Notes: a model not told the origin generated them from the letters alone. DNA of 64,000 nt from Pseudomonas sp. GD04019 (GCF_029837695.1 NZ_JAOEEA010000005.1:124001-188000), one strand, 5' to 3'. Positions 44,839 through 54,480 are shown, numbered from the stretch's first letter. A program made the numbers and translations.

Positions 44839-45681
44839 TTACTCCAGGCGCTCCAGCAACGCCTGACCCACCTGTAGGGCTGACGCGGGGTTCTGTCCGG
44901 TGATCAGCTCGCGGTCGATCACCATGTTGGCGGCCCAGGGCGAGCTGTTGCTGCTATAGCTGCCGCCGGCCTGCTGCAGGGCGGTCTGCGGGTAGAACTT
45001 CATCTCGCCACCCTTGAGCGCCTGTTTGGCCTGCTCCTCTTCCTGATTGCTGATCACGGTCATCCTGTAGCCAGCGTAGATCCATTCCTGCCCGGCCCTG
45101 GCCGAATTGTCGCGCTCCAGGGCCTGCACGTAGCGCTGCGCATCGGGCAGGGCGGAGAGCAGGGCGATGGGGCCGTGGCAGACCAGCGCGGTGGTCTTGC
45201 CCTCGGCGTGGAAGGCGCGCAGCAGCTTGCCCAGCTGCGAGCTCTGCAGCAGGTCCTGCATCGGCGCATGGCCGCCGGGCACGTAGAGGGCGTCGAAGTG
45301 CTGGTAGCCGATCTGCTCGACCCGGGCCAGGCTGATTACCGGCGAGCTATTGGCATCGGTCAGCTTCAGTTCGCTCAGCAGCGCCTTGTGTTCGGCCAGG
45401 CTGGCGGTGTCACCACCGAAGTGCTGGGCAGCGTCCGAGGTTACGTCCATGGTTGGCGCCAGGCCGCTGGGGGTGGCGAAGGTCAGGCTGTGGCCGGCGT
45501 CTAGCAGCAGCTTGGTCGGCTGCATCAGTTCATTGAGGTAGAAGCCTGTGGGGTAGACCTTGCCGTCCTTGAGGTCCAGGTGGTCGGCATCGGACAGCAC
45601 GACCAGCACATTGGCCGCCTGGGCGCCGAGGCTGGCTGCCAGCAGGCTGCTGGCGAGGATGGTCTTGGCGAAGGTCTGCAT
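44839..45681 (-). CDS. Exported DJ-1/PfpI superfamily protein
   Basis: This 280-residue protein has a signal peptide (MQTFAKTILASSLLAASLGAQA) and a DJ-1/PfpI-type fold. The nucleophile elbow reads ALVCHGPIALL, with the cysteine intact, and YVPGGHAPMQDL is the preceding conserved strand. Hsp31/PfpI relatives include glyoxalase III, chaperone and isonitrile hydratase types; export to the periplasm is less common. It is divergent from a LysR regulator across 100 bp, a likely regulator-target pair. Confidence 0.85.
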   Translation of the reverse strand: MQTFAKTILASSLLAASLGAQAANVLVVLSDADHLDLKDGKVYPTGFYLNELMQPTKLLLDAGHSLTFATPSGLAPTMDVTSDAAQHFGGDTASLAEHKALLSELKLTDANSSPVISLARVEQIGYQHFDALYVPGGHAPMQDLLQSSQLGKLLRAFHAEGKTTALVCHGPIALLSALPDAQRYVQALERDNSARAGQEWIYAGYRMTVISNQEEEQAKQALKGGEMKFYPQTALQQAGGSYSSNSSPWAANMVIDRELITGQNPASALQVGQALLERLE

Positions 45682-45781
45682 GATTCTGCTCCGTTGAGCG
45701 CTGGGGTGAGCGCACTGTATTGCTGCTCTCTGTGGCGATAAACTCGCCGCCGCGGAAATGATCTGTTCTCTGGAGGCAAGA

Positions 45782-46708
45782 ATGGCGCGGCGCTTCGATC
45801 ACCTCGGCGATGTCGAGGCCTATCTCTGCGTGGTGGAGAAGGGCACCCTGAGCGCCGCCGCCGTGGCGCTCGGCACTACGCCTTCGGTGATCAGCCGGGC
45901 CATCGCCCGTCTCGAACAGCGTCTGGGCACTCAACTGCTGCGCCGCACCACCCGGCGCCTGAGCCTGACCGAGGACGGCCGGCTCTATCTGGAGCAATCC
46001 CGCGCCGCCTTTGCCCTGATCGACGATGCCGAGCGGCGCATCCAGGGCGATGCCCATCAGGTCAGCGGCCTGGTGCGCCTGAGCGCGCCGACCACCTATG
46101 GCCACTTCCGCCTGCCGGCACTGCTGGCCGGCTTCGCCCGGCAATATCCGCAGGTGCAGGTGGAGCTGAGCATCGCCAACCGTAATGTCGACCTGGTGGC
46201 CGAGGGCTACGACCTGGCGATCCGCCTCGGCCGCCTGCCGGACAGCGGCCTGGTCGGGCGCAAGCTGGAGGACGCGCGGCTGTGCCTGGTGGCAGCGCCG
46301 GAGTATCTGGCGCGGACGGGCACGCCCGCGAACCTCGACGAGCTGGCGCAGCATGCCTGCCTGCCGTTCGTCATGCCCAGCAGCGGCAAGGTGGCGCCCT
46401 GGCTGTTCCTCGACCAGGGTCGCGAGCTGGACTGGCAGCCCAAGGGCAGGGTGCTGGTCACCGACGATGTGCTGGGCACCGTGTCGCTGGCCGAGGCCGG
46501 GCTGGGCGTCTGCCAGCTGTACGAGTTCATCCTGCGCGACAAGCTCGACCAGGGCCGTCTGGTGCGTCTGCTGCCTGAACTGGAGGGGCGCAGCCGGCCG
46601 TTCTCGATCATCTATCCGCCGCACCGCCAGCTGTCGCCGGCCTCGCGGGTGCTGATCGATTTCCTGGTGCGCGAGGCGCATGGCGTAACATCCGCGGCAG
46701 CAAACTGA
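45782..46708 (+). CDS. LysR family transcriptional regulator
   Basis: This 308-residue LysR regulator has a winged helix at about residues 5-62 (VEAYLCVVEKGTLSAAAVALGTTPSVISRAIARLEQRLG) and a C-terminal sensor domain. GLVRLSAPTTYGH and the ANRNVDLVAEGYDLAIRLG block place it in the CrgA/AaeR-like subgroup. ATG 45782 follows a strong GGAGG. It is divergent from the exported DJ-1-like gene; the palindrome GGCGATAAACTCGCC (45734-45748) may be its operator. Its end is close to earP but unrelated. Confidence 0.92.
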   Translation: MARRFDHLGDVEAYLCVVEKGTLSAAAVALGTTPSVISRAIARLEQRLGTQLLRRTTRRLSLTEDGRLYLEQSRAAFALIDDAERRIQGDAHQVSGLVRLSAPTTYGHFRLPALLAGFARQYPQVQVELSIANRNVDLVAEGYDLAIRLGRLPDSGLVGRKLEDARLCLVAAPEYLARTGTPANLDELAQHACLPFVMPSSGKVAPWLFLDQGRELDWQPKGRVLVTDDVLGTVSLAEAGLGVCQLYEFILRDKLDQGRLVRLLPELEGRSRPFSIIYPPHRQLSPASRVLIDFLVREAHGVTSAAAN

Positions 46709-46720
46709 GTGGAGCAGTTC

Positions 46721-47866
46721 ATGGGCGCCCGTTGGGACATCTTCTGCAGCGTGGTGGACAACTACGGCGACATCGGCGTGACCTGGCGCCTGGCGCGCCA
46801 ACTGGCGGCCGAGCACGGCCTGGACGTGCGTCTGTGGGTGGACGAGCCGGCGGCCTTTCTGCGCCTGTGCCCGCAGGCCGATGCGTCGCTGGCCAGCCAG
46901 TGTGTCGAGGGCGTGGAAGTCTGCCACTGGCTGGGCGAGTTTCCGGCGGTGGAGGCGGCCGACGTGGTGATCGAGGCCTTCGCCTGTACGCTGCCGGCCA
47001 GCTATGTCGCGGCCATGGGCGCGCGGCCGGCGAAACCGCTATGGCTGAACCTGGAATACCTCAGCGCCGAGGATTGGGTCGCCGGCTGCCATGGCCTGCC
47101 GTCGCCGCAATCGGGCGGGCTGCAGAAATTCTTCTTCTTCCCCGGTTTTACCGCCGGCACCGGCGGCCTGCTGCGCGAGGCTGGGCTGCTCGAACGGCGC
47201 CAGGCCTTCCAGGCCGATGCCGAGGCGCGCCGTGCCTTTCTCGCCGAGATCGGCGTGGCGCTGCTTCCCGATGCGCGGCTGATTTCCCTGTTCGCCTATG
47301 AGAACCCGGCGCTGGCCGGCTGGCTGGATGCGCTGGCAACGCAGGCCACGCCGACCCAGTTGCTGGTGCCGCGCGGACGCATCGAGGGAGATGTGCAGCG
47401 CTGGCTGAATGTGGGCGAACTGGAGGAAGGTGGCAGCTGGCGGCGCGGCAATCTGCAGGTGCACCTGCTGCCATTCCTCAGCCAGGCGGACTACGACCGG
47501 TTGCTGTGGAGCTGCGACTTCAATGCCATCCGCGGCGAGGATTCGTTCGTCCGCGCCCAGTGGGCCGGGAGGCCGCTGCTCTGGCATATCTACCAGCAGG
47601 AAGAGGGCGCGCACTGGGACAAGCTGGACGCCTTCCTCGACCTCTATCGTGCGGACCTGCCTTCGGCCGCGGCGAGCGCGCTAACGGCGTTGTGGCATGC
47701 CTGGAACGGCCGTGGCGATATGACCGCGGCCTGGAATGCCGTCCAGCTAGAGGCCGCCACGCTGGAACAGCACGCCGACAACTGGTGCCGGGAACAGGCC
47801 TCTCGTCCTGATCTTGCGGCGGCTCTGGTGCTGTTTCACCGAAATTGGCTATCATGCGCGGCCTAG
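46721..47866 (+). CDS. earP: EF-P arginine rhamnosyltransferase EarP
   Basis: This 381-residue GT-B glycosyltransferase starts [20 protein letters not shown], the EarP N-terminus, with catalytic D13 and D17 present. It transfers rhamnose from dTDP-L-rhamnose to Arg32 of elongation factor P. That modification is needed for EF-P to relieve ribosome stalling at polyproline. The C-terminal donor-binding segment [28 protein letters not shown] is intact. ATG 46721 has GGAG six bases before it; GTG 46709 is less likely. Its target efp follows 34 bp later. Confidence 0.95.
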   Translation: MGARWDIFCSVVDNYGDIGVTWRLARQLAAEHGLDVRLWVDEPAAFLRLCPQADASLASQCVEGVEVCHWLGEFPAVEAADVVIEAFACTLPASYVAAMGARPAKPLWLNLEYLSAEDWVAGCHGLPSPQSGGLQKFFFFPGFTAGTGGLLREAGLLERRQAFQADAEARRAFLAEIGVALLPDARLISLFAYENPALAGWLDALATQATPTQLLVPRGRIEGDVQRWLNVGELEEGGSWRRGNLQVHLLPFLSQADYDRLLWSCDFNAIRGEDSFVRAQWAGRPLLWHIYQQEEGAHWDKLDAFLDLYRADLPSAAASALTALWHAWNGRGDMTAAWNAVQLEAATLEQHADNWCREQASRPDLAAALVLFHRNWLSCAA

Positions 47867-47900
47867 AAATTCGTATCTCCATTCAAATCCGGATATTCGT

Positions 47901-48476
47901 ATGAAAACCGCACAAGAAATGAAGCCCAACAGCGTGGCCCTGATCGACGGCCACCCGTGGCTGATTCAGAAAGCCGAATTCACCAAGTCCGGCCGTAACA
48001 GCGCCATCGTCAAGATGAAGCTGAAGAACCTGATCAACGGCTCCAAGACCGAGACCGTTTACAAGGCCGACGACAAAATGGAGCCGGTCATCCTTGAGCG
48101 CAAGGAAGTGACCCTGTCCTACATCAATGGCGACGACTACGTCTTCATGGACACCGAGTACAACTCCTACGAGCTGCGCGCCGAGGATCTGGAAAGCGTC
48201 CTGCCGTTCATCGAAGAAGGCATGACCGACGTCTGCGAAGCCGTGTTCTTCGAAGGCAAAGTGATCTCCGTCGACCTGCCGACCACCATCGTGCGCAAGA
48301 TCGCCTACACCGAAGGCTCCGCTCGTGGCGACACTTCCGGCAAGGTCATGAAGCCGGCCAAGCTGAGCAACGGTACCGAAGTCAAGGTTGCAGACTTCTG
48401 CAACATCGACGACTGGATCGAGATCGATACCCGCGACGGTTCCTACAAGAGCCGTACCCAGGCGCCGTCGGCCTAA
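47901..48476 (+). CDS. efp: Translation elongation factor P
   Basis: This 191-residue EF-P has its three beta-barrel domains: KOW-like N-domain, OB and C-terminal OB with [10 protein letters not shown]. The modification site is R32 (KSGRNSA), the arginine-rhamnosylated type, not the lysine type. This agrees with the adjacent earP. EF-P binds the ribosome between the P and E sites and promotes peptide-bond formation at proline runs. ATG 47901 is fixed by the known N-terminus (MKTAQEMKP). A TATCAT -10-like box is at 47850-47855. A strong terminator follows. Confidence 0.97.
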   Translation: MKTAQEMKPNSVALIDGHPWLIQKAEFTKSGRNSAIVKMKLKNLINGSKTETVYKADDKMEPVILERKEVTLSYINGDDYVFMDTEYNSYELRAEDLESVLPFIEEGMTDVCEAVFFEGKVISVDLPTTIVRKIAYTEGSARGDTSGKVMKPAKLSNGTEVKVADFCNIDDWIEIDTRDGSYKSRTQAPSA

Positions 48477-48503
48477 GCCTACGCCCTGTACCGCGGTACC
48501 CAG

Positions 48504-48532
48504 AAAGCCCGGCCATGTGCCGGGCTTTTTGT
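48504..48532 (+). terminator. Terminator of efp
   Basis: AAAGCCCGGC (48504-48513) pairs with GCCGGGCTTT (48519-48528), loop CATGT, followed by TTG after the T tract. Strong intrinsic terminator. Confidence 0.88.
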
Positions 48533-48693
48533 TGCCCGCTATTTGCGCGTTAGGCCGCGTTGCAAGCCAGGTCCAAGGCGGAATCGGGCCGAAGCGCTGG
48601 TTGCGGAACTCCAGTAGCTCACCACACGGCAGGTAGTCGCTGATCAGCCAGATCGGCAGGTGCTCTGCGCGGTACTGCTGGCGCTGCGCTGAT

Positions 48694-49455
48694 TCAGGGC
48701 AGATCGAACAGCTCGGCGGGCGCCTGGTAGTCCGTTGCCCAGCCCGCCCAGGCCACGTCGGTGGGCCCTACCACGTAGTCGCGTACCTGCCACTGGCCAT
48801 CCTGCAGCTGCAGTAGGGCGAAGATGGTGTCGCTGTCGAGGATGCCGGCTTCCAGGCGTTCGGCATGCACGGTGCGGCTGAAGTCGATGGGCTGGCCATC
48901 TTTGGTCTGCGGACGAACCACGGCAAAGACCCAGCCGTCGCGCTCGCGCAGGGTGTCGACGACGAACTGCACAGGCTGGTCGAGATCCTCCTGGGCGTGG
49001 CTGCGCAGGGCGTCGAGCAGCGGCTTGCGTCGTGCATCGTCCTTGCCCATGTCCAGCGTGGCCACCGGAGCGGCGGCCTGCGGGCGGATGGCGGCGATGT
49101 TCGCGAACTGCCACTCATTGGGCGCCACCTGCACGGCCACGCCGTCCACCTCGCAGCCTTCGCCACATTGCTCCAGCAGGCGCTTGCCATCAGTGCTGGC
49201 GCTGTCCAGCGAGATCAGCGTCAGGCCTTCGATGGCACTATCCACCGCGGGCTCGCCACGGCCGCCGACGCGGATGATCGACTCGCTCTCCATGCTCAGC
49301 GCCACCTCGTCGAACAGCAGGGCGCTGCTGTGTTCGCCCCACTGGGCGCGGCCGACGAAGGTGCCCTCTAGGCGCTCGGCGCTGCCGGGCGCGGGTTCGG
49401 CCAGGCAGGTGGGCGACAGCAGCAGGGCGCAGGCGACGAGTAGTGGGCGGTGCAT
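48694..49455 (-). CDS. Hypothetical exported protein
   Basis: The 253-residue product has a signal peptide (MHRPLLVACALLLSPTCLA) and a mature part without a recognised fold. Two cysteines, in EQCGEGCEVDG, could form a disulfide. DWVFAVVRPQTKDGQPIDF and LQLQDGQWQVRDYVVGPTDVAW suggest a beta-rich, possibly receptor-like domain. ATG 49455 with AAGGGA upstream is preferred over a start 30 bp earlier. It ends 162 bp from the efp terminator; the DNA between has a fragmentary frame but no gene. It lies downstream of, and on the same strand as, the LysR gene to its right. Confidence 0.75.
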   Translation of the reverse strand: MHRPLLVACALLLSPTCLAEPAPGSAERLEGTFVGRAQWGEHSSALLFDEVALSMESESIIRVGGRGEPAVDSAIEGLTLISLDSASTDGKRLLEQCGEGCEVDGVAVQVAPNEWQFANIAAIRPQAAAPVATLDMGKDDARRKPLLDALRSHAQEDLDQPVQFVVDTLRERDGWVFAVVRPQTKDGQPIDFSRTVHAERLEAGILDSDTIFALLQLQDGQWQVRDYVVGPTDVAWAGWATDYQAPAELFDLP

Positions 49456-49484
49456 GGCGAATCCCTTCGTTGCGGTGGTTGGCA

Positions 49485-50339
49485 TCAGAGGCGGAAGCCT
49501 TCGACTATGTGCTCGGCCAGGGTATCGATGACCTGCGACTGGCGCTGCGGATGGCGCAGCAGAACGATGCTGGTCATCGGCAGGGTGGGCAGACCCTCGG
49601 CCTCGCCGAGGATGCGCATGTCCGGAGTGATCAGGCTGCGCAATTGGGCGGTGACGGCCAGACCGGCGCCGACCACGGCGAAGATCGCCGACAGGCTGGG
49701 GCTGGTATAGGCGATGCGGTAGGGCCGCTCAATAGCATCCAGCGCGTTGCAGGCCCAGGCGCGGCAGAAGCAGCCGGCGTTGAACATGGCCAGCGGCATG
49801 GGGTTCTGCTCGTGCGGGGTGAAACCTTGGGCCTCGGCCCAGACGAAGCGCTCCTGGCGCAGCAGCTGGCCGATCTCCTTGCCTGGCTCGCGGGTGACGA
49901 TGGTCAGGTCCAGGTCCTGGCGTTGCAGCAGCTGGCCGGAGGTTTCGCAGTGCACTTCCACCTGCACCAGCGGGTAGGCCTGGGCGAAGCGCGAGAGGAT
50001 GTCCGGCAAAAAGCGCATCACGTAGTCGTCCGGCGTGCCGATGCGCACGGCGCCGACCATGTGCGGCTCGCGCAGGGTGTTGAGCACTTCGCCATGCAGC
50101 TTGAGGATGCGCCGCGCATAGCCCAGCAGCACCTGGCCCTCGGCCGTGAGGCGCACCTGGCGGCCGTCGCGCTCGAACAGCGAGCGCTGCACCACGTCGT
50201 CTTCCAAGCGCTTCATCTGCATGCTGACGGCGGACTGGGTGCGGTTGACCACTTCCGCCGCGCGGGTGAATCCGCCGTTATCGGCGATGGCGACGAAGCT
50301 GCGCAACAATTCGGTGTCGATGCTGGGGTAGTGGGCCAT
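49485..50339 (-). CDS. LysR family transcriptional regulator
   Basis: This 284-residue LysR regulator has a winged helix at about residues 8-66 (LLRSFVAIADNGGFTRAAEVVNRTQSAVSMQMKRLEDD) and the usual sensor domain with FTPHEQNPMPLAMFNAGCFCRAW. It is divergent from the DUF1127 gene over ~95 bp. That gap has an imperfect inverted repeat ATCAATC-TCCAA / TTGGA-TTGAT (50341-50386), a possible operator. Pseudomonads often carry a LysR regulator divergent from a DUF1127 gene. The ligand is unknown. Confidence 0.92.
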   Translation of the reverse strand: MAHYPSIDTELLRSFVAIADNGGFTRAAEVVNRTQSAVSMQMKRLEDDVVQRSLFERDGRQVRLTAEGQVLLGYARRILKLHGEVLNTLREPHMVGAVRIGTPDDYVMRFLPDILSRFAQAYPLVQVEVHCETSGQLLQRQDLDLTIVTREPGKEIGQLLRQERFVWAEAQGFTPHEQNPMPLAMFNAGCFCRAWACNALDAIERPYRIAYTSPSLSAIFAVVGAGLAVTAQLRSLITPDMRILGEAEGLPTLPMTSIVLLRHPQRQSQVIDTLAEHIVEGFRL

Positions 50340-50433
50340 TCATCAATCTCCAAGATGCCTTGCATAAGAAACATTCGTTGGATTGATCTTAAGCGCGAAC
50401 CGAAACTGGCGCCAACCCCACAGGGAGGGCGTG

Positions 50434-50670
50434 ATGATGAAAGGTCAGAAAGGTTATGTAATCGCTCGGTCGGTGTCCTTCGAGAAGGCACTGCCAACCA
50501 TCAGCCTGGGTGCCTGGTGGTCGCGGTTCAAGCGCTGGAATCAGCTGGCGCGTCAGCGCCGCCAACTGGCGATGCTGGACGATGCGGCGCTCAAGGACAT
50601 CGGCCTGAACCGTGCCGATGTGATGCAGGAGAGCGAACGCCCGTTCTGGGACGATCCGCTCAAGCGCTGA
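50434..50670 (+). CDS. DUF1127 domain-containing small protein
   Basis: This 78-residue basic protein has the DUF1127 (YjiS-like) core: WWSRFKRWNQLARQRRQLAML followed by DDAALKDIGLNRADV. The short domain with the RRQLAMLDDAALKDIG signature is conserved; some members bind RNA and affect phosphate or stress responses. GGGAGG precedes the ATG at 50434. It is divergent from the LysR gene, its likely regulator. Role in this organism unknown. Confidence 0.9.
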   Translation: MMKGQKGYVIARSVSFEKALPTISLGAWWSRFKRWNQLARQRRQLAMLDDAALKDIGLNRADVMQESERPFWDDPLKR

Positions 50671-50768
50671 TGGAGTATGCGCCGCCGGGTTGTGCCCGGC
50701 GGCGCCAGTTTGCAAGCGCGCTGGCGCGCGGCTATGCAAAGAAGATGGCAGTCCTACAAGGAGTTCCG

Positions 50769-51236
50769 ATGTCCCGTTACCACCTGGCCCAGCTCAACAT
50801 CGCCACGCTGCGCGAGCCGCTGGAGTCGCCCGGCATGGCCGATTTCGTCAACAACCTGGAGCGCATCAACGCCCTGGCCGAGGCCTCGCCCGGCTATGTC
50901 TGGCGCCTGCAAGACGAGGCGGGCGACGCCACCGCGCTGCGCCCGTTCGGCGACGAGGTGCTGGTCAACATGTCCGTCTGGGCCGATGTGCAGTCGCTCA
51001 GCGACTATGTCTACAAGTCCGCCCATACCGAGATGCTCAAGCGCCGCCGCGAGTGGTTCGACAAGGTCGAGCAGGCGCACATGGTGCTCTGGTGGGTGCC
51101 GGCCGGACATCTGCCGAGCGTGGACGAGGCGGCCGAGCGCCTGGCGCATTTCCGTGAGCATGGCGCTAGCGCCCATGCCTTCAGCTTTCGCCATGCCTTT
51201 GCCGCACCGGAAGAACTGGTCGCCCAGCCCAGCTAG
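50769..51236 (+). CDS. DUF3291 domain-containing protein
   Basis: This 155-residue protein has the DUF3291 pattern: YHLAQLNIATLREPLESPGMADFVNNLERINALAEASPGYVWRL. Also VNMSVWADVQSLSDYVY and RREWFDKVEQAHMVLWWVPAGH. ATG 50769 is set by AAGGAG five bases before it; an in-frame ATG at 50745 has no site. It follows DUF1127 by ~100 bp and precedes the YcaQ-like gene by 35 bp. The fold is probably a dimeric alpha-beta barrel. The function is unknown. Confidence 0.87.
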   Translation: MSRYHLAQLNIATLREPLESPGMADFVNNLERINALAEASPGYVWRLQDEAGDATALRPFGDEVLVNMSVWADVQSLSDYVYKSAHTEMLKRRREWFDKVEQAHMVLWWVPAGHLPSVDEAAERLAHFREHGASAHAFSFRHAFAAPEELVAQPS

Positions 51237-51271
51237 TAGGTGGCGACTGAAGCGCCTGCTAGGCTGGCCGC

Positions 51272-52483
51272 ATGACGCTCTCACTGTCCCTCGCCGAAGC
51301 CCGCCGCCTGGCCCTGGCCGCCCAGGGCTTCGCCCGCGCGCCGCGCGGCGCCATTCGCCACCGTCAGCTGCAGGCGCAGATCGAGCGCCTCGGCGTGCTG
51401 CAGATCGACTCGGTCAACGCCTTGGTGCGCTCGCACTATCTGCCGGCGTTCTCGCGCCTGGGCCACTACGAGCCTGAGCTGCTGGACGAGCTGGCCTGGG
51501 GCAAGCCGAAGCGCCGCAGCCTGTTCGAGTACTGGGGCCACGAAGCCTCGCTGCTGCCGCTGGAGCTGTATCCGCTGCTGCGCTGGCGCATGCAGCGGGC
51601 GGCGGACGGGCAGGGCATCTATCGCCAACTGGCCGAGTTCGGCCGCCAGAGGCAGGCGGTGATCCAGCGGGTGCTGCAGGCCGTGCGCGAGCAGGGCGCG
51701 CTGGGCGCCGGCAGCCTAAGCACCCGCACCGAACGTGCCGGCCCCTGGTGGGACTGGAGCGCGGAGAAGCATGCGATGGAATGGTTGTTCGCCGCCGGCC
51801 AGGTGGCGGTGGCCGGGCGCCGCGGCTTCGAGCGCCTGTACGACCTGCCGGAACGGGTAATCCCGACGGCCCAGCTCGAACATCCCGAGATCGAGGAAGC
51901 CGACGCCCAGCGCCAGTTGCTATTGCGTTCGGCCGATGCCCTGGGCGTAGCCACCGAGCGCGATCTGCGCGACTACTTCCGCCTGGATGCCTTTGATGCC
52001 AAGGCGCGCATCGCCGAACTGGTGGAGGCCGGCGAGCTGCAGCCGGTTGCAGTGCAGGGCTGGAAGCAGGCGGCCTACTGCCGTGGCGAGCCGAGCATTC
52101 CGCGCCGGGTGCGGGCCAGCGCGCTGCTGTCGCCCTTCGATTCGCTGATCTGGGAGCGCGAGCGTACCGAGCGGCTGTTCGGCTTCCGTTACCGCCTGGA
52201 GATCTACACGCCGCCAGACAAGCGGGTGTACGGCTACTACGTGTTGCCGTTCCTGCACCATGAACGCCTGCTGGCGCGGGTCGACCTGCGTAGCGAGCGG
52301 GCACAGGGGCGCCTGGCGGTGCATGCCGTGCATCTGGAGGAGGCGGTGTTGAGCGAGGAGGCGCTGCTGGCGCTGGCAGGCCAGCTCCAGGCGCTGGCGA
52401 GCTGGCTGGGGCTGGAGCGGGTTCGGTTCAACTGCCAGCGTCCGGTGGCGCAGCGACTGCAGGCGCTGGGCTTGCAGCCATAG
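51272..52483 (+). CDS. Winged-helix DNA glycosylase, YcaQ-like
   Basis: This 403-residue protein belongs to the HTH_42 (AlkZ/YcaQ) family of interstrand-crosslink DNA glycosylases. The catalytic QxD motif is Q44-I-D46 (VLQIDSVNAL), the form of the YcaQ-like branch; the AlkZ branch has QxQ. Supporting blocks are SLFEYWGHEASLLP and RVRASALLSPFDSLIWERERTERLFGF. It should remove alkylated bases or unhook crosslinks. No antibiotic-biosynthesis cluster is near, so it is probably a housekeeping repair enzyme. It closely follows DUF3291. Confidence 0.9.
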   Translation: MTLSLSLAEARRLALAAQGFARAPRGAIRHRQLQAQIERLGVLQIDSVNALVRSHYLPAFSRLGHYEPELLDELAWGKPKRRSLFEYWGHEASLLPLELYPLLRWRMQRAADGQGIYRQLAEFGRQRQAVIQRVLQAVREQGALGAGSLSTRTERAGPWWDWSAEKHAMEWLFAAGQVAVAGRRGFERLYDLPERVIPTAQLEHPEIEEADAQRQLLLRSADALGVATERDLRDYFRLDAFDAKARIAELVEAGELQPVAVQGWKQAAYCRGEPSIPRRVRASALLSPFDSLIWERERTERLFGFRYRLEIYTPPDKRVYGYYVLPFLHHERLLARVDLRSERAQGRLAVHAVHLEEAVLSEEALLALAGQLQALASWLGLERVRFNCQRPVAQRLQALGLQP

Positions 52484-52493
52484 CCTTCGCCCA

Positions 52494-53156
52494 TCAGCCG
52501 CCCAGGGCGATAATGGCCAACAGCAGCAGCGTGCCGACGACCGTCATCGCCACTCCGCCCGTCCAGGTATTGCCACCGGAGTAGCGAGCCAATATCCAGC
52601 CCGAGCTGAACAGCAGTGCCAGGGCTACCAGGTTGGAAACCCGGATCGCCAGGGATGTCTTGTCGATCAGCAGAAACGGGATGACCAGCGGAAAGGTCGA
52701 CAGCACCACCAGCAGGAAAATGCCCAAGGCACCCTTGGCCACGTCCAGGTCCAGCCAGGAGGGCGCTGGTCGTGGAGCGTGTTCAAGCAGGCGTTGGCGC
52801 AGCATTTCCAGTCCGTCGGCTCCCGCCACCTCCGCGATATGCGGGGGCAGTGCATCGGCGATCAGGGCCTGGCCTGTGCCAGGGTCGCCGCCGCTGTGCA
52901 GGCGCATCAGCAGGTTCCGATTGCGCGTACGATCAGTCCAGGCACGCACCATGTACATCACCGCATCGGCCAGGCCCCAGGCAAGGTTGCAGCCGATGGC
53001 GGCAATCAGCATGGTGCGCGCTTCCTCGCGTCCGGAGGTGGCCACGCTCAGCGCGCCGATGAAGGTCATCGCCATGAGCAGGCCGAAGATCACTTCCATC
53101 ACCCTGTCGACGGGGTTGAGAACCCGTTCACGCGCCTCACCGGCCACTTCGCGCAT
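52494..53156 (-). CDS. Membrane protein, VIT1/CCC1-like
   Basis: This 220-residue protein has about five membrane helices. VMEVIFGLLMAMTFIGALSVATSG starts the first, and GCNLAWGLADAVMYMVRAW, TFPLVIPFLLID, LVALALLFSSGWILARY and TVVGTLLLLAIIALGG follow. The sequence resembles proteins annotated as VIT (iron/manganese transporter)-like, but metal ligands were not confirmed. ATG 53156 is set by AAGGAGG five bases upstream; a start 18 bp earlier lacks this spacing. It is convergent with the YcaQ-like gene. Transport role is tentative. Confidence 0.72.
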   Translation of the reverse strand: MREVAGEARERVLNPVDRVMEVIFGLLMAMTFIGALSVATSGREEARTMLIAAIGCNLAWGLADAVMYMVRAWTDRTRNRNLLMRLHSGGDPGTGQALIADALPPHIAEVAGADGLEMLRQRLLEHAPRPAPSWLDLDVAKGALGIFLLVVLSTFPLVIPFLLIDKTSLAIRVSNLVALALLFSSGWILARYSGGNTWTGGVAMTVVGTLLLLAIIALGG

Positions 53157-53384
53157 CTCCGCCTCCTTCCGCATTCCTTGAGTGTCCTGTCGGCCAGCGG
53201 CATGGACAGCCCTTGGCAGACCCGCAATCGAAAGCGTAGCCAACGCCTCGCGGGCTCGAGGCCGGCGAAAAAGGACAAGCCCATCCACAGGCCAGGGTTA
53301 TTTGCGGGAATCTTTCGACGGACAGCAGATGGCGAGCCATTCTTAGCGGGAAATCCTCCACACCCGATCACCCAAGGAGCGCCA

Positions 53385-54449
53385 ATGCTCAACTGGATGC
53401 TGGTCTTCGTCCCGATTGCGATCGTCCTGGAATTCGCCGCGCCGCAGCAGCACTTGTTGATCTTCCTGATGGCTGCCCTGGCCATCGTGCCGCTGGCCGG
53501 GTGGCTGGGGCGGGCCACCGAGCAGTTGGCGGAGCGCTCTGGCGAGGGCGTGGGCGGGTTGCTCAATGCCACGTTCGGCAATGCCACGGAACTGATTATT
53601 GCCCTGAGCGCGCTGCGTGCCGGCTTGCATGATGTGGTGAAGGCCTCGTTGGTCGGCTCCATCGTCGGCAATATCCTGCTGGTCATGGGTGCGGCGATGC
53701 TGGCCGGCGGGCTTCGGCACCAAGAACAGCAATACAATGCATCTGCCGCCCGTTCCCAGGCCACCTTGCTGACCCTGGCGACCATCGCCCTGATCCTGCC
53801 GGCGGCCTACAACTCCGTGGTGGCGTCGCGCGTGCCGGAAGGGCTGCAAGTGTTGAGCCTGTATATCTCGCTGGTGCTGTTGCTGGTCTACGGGCTGTTC
53901 CTGCTGTATTCCCTGGTCACTCACAAGAACCTGTTCGCCGGCGATCCCAACATTGCCCACGGCGTCGATCAATCGGCGCTCTGGCCGTTGGGCAAGGCGC
54001 TGCTGGTCCTGGGCCTGGCGACTCTGATGATCGCGTGGATCAGCGAGATTCTGGTCGGTGCCATCGAACCCAGCGCCCACCAGCTCGGCCTGAGCAACCT
54101 GTTCGTCGGGGTGTTCATTGTGGCGATTCTCGGCAACGCGGCCGAGCACTCTTCGGCGATCTCGGCGGCCATGAAGAATCGCATGGACCTGTCGTTATCG
54201 ATCGCCATCGGCTCCAGCGTTCAGGTAGCTCTGTTCGTCGCGCCGGTCCTGGTCCTGGCCAGCTATGTGGTGGGTTCGACACCGATGGACCTGGCCTTCT
54301 CCGGGGGGCTGGTGCTCAGCGTGTTGCTGGCCGTGCTGATCACCGGCCAGGTGGCGGGTGACGGGCGCTCGGATTGGCTGAAAGGGGTGCAGCTGCTGGC
54401 CGTGTACCTGATCCTCGGCCTGGCGTACTTCTTTACCCCGGACGCATAG
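53385..54449 (+). CDS. Calcium/proton antiporter, CaCA (CAX) family
   Basis: This 354-residue protein has about eleven membrane helices in two halves. The repeats carry the family cation motifs GNATELI (first half, near residue 65) and GNAAEHSSAI (second half, near 248). CAX proteins export Ca2+ in exchange for H+. The acidic segment between the halves is short. ATG 53385 follows CAAGGAG. The SulP gene begins 31 bp later on the same strand, so the two may be co-transcribed. Ion choice is inferred from the family. Confidence 0.93.
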   Translation: MLNWMLVFVPIAIVLEFAAPQQHLLIFLMAALAIVPLAGWLGRATEQLAERSGEGVGGLLNATFGNATELIIALSALRAGLHDVVKASLVGSIVGNILLVMGAAMLAGGLRHQEQQYNASAARSQATLLTLATIALILPAAYNSVVASRVPEGLQVLSLYISLVLLLVYGLFLLYSLVTHKNLFAGDPNIAHGVDQSALWPLGKALLVLGLATLMIAWISEILVGAIEPSAHQLGLSNLFVGVFIVAILGNAAEHSSAISAAMKNRMDLSLSIAIGSSVQVALFVAPVLVLASYVVGSTPMDLAFSGGLVLSVLLAVLITGQVAGDGRSDWLKGVQLLAVYLILGLAYFFTPDA

Positions 54450-54480
54450 GTTTCCAGCCCTGGCTACTAGGAAGCGCGCC

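Noticed and set aside
48538..48690. An open minus-strand frame (QQYRAEHLPIWLISDYLP...) between efp and the hypothetical exported protein
   Set aside because: It looks protein-like but has no start codon or ribosome site, is out of frame with the neighbouring gene and runs into antisense efp; it could be a gene remnant, but this cannot be supported from sequence alone.
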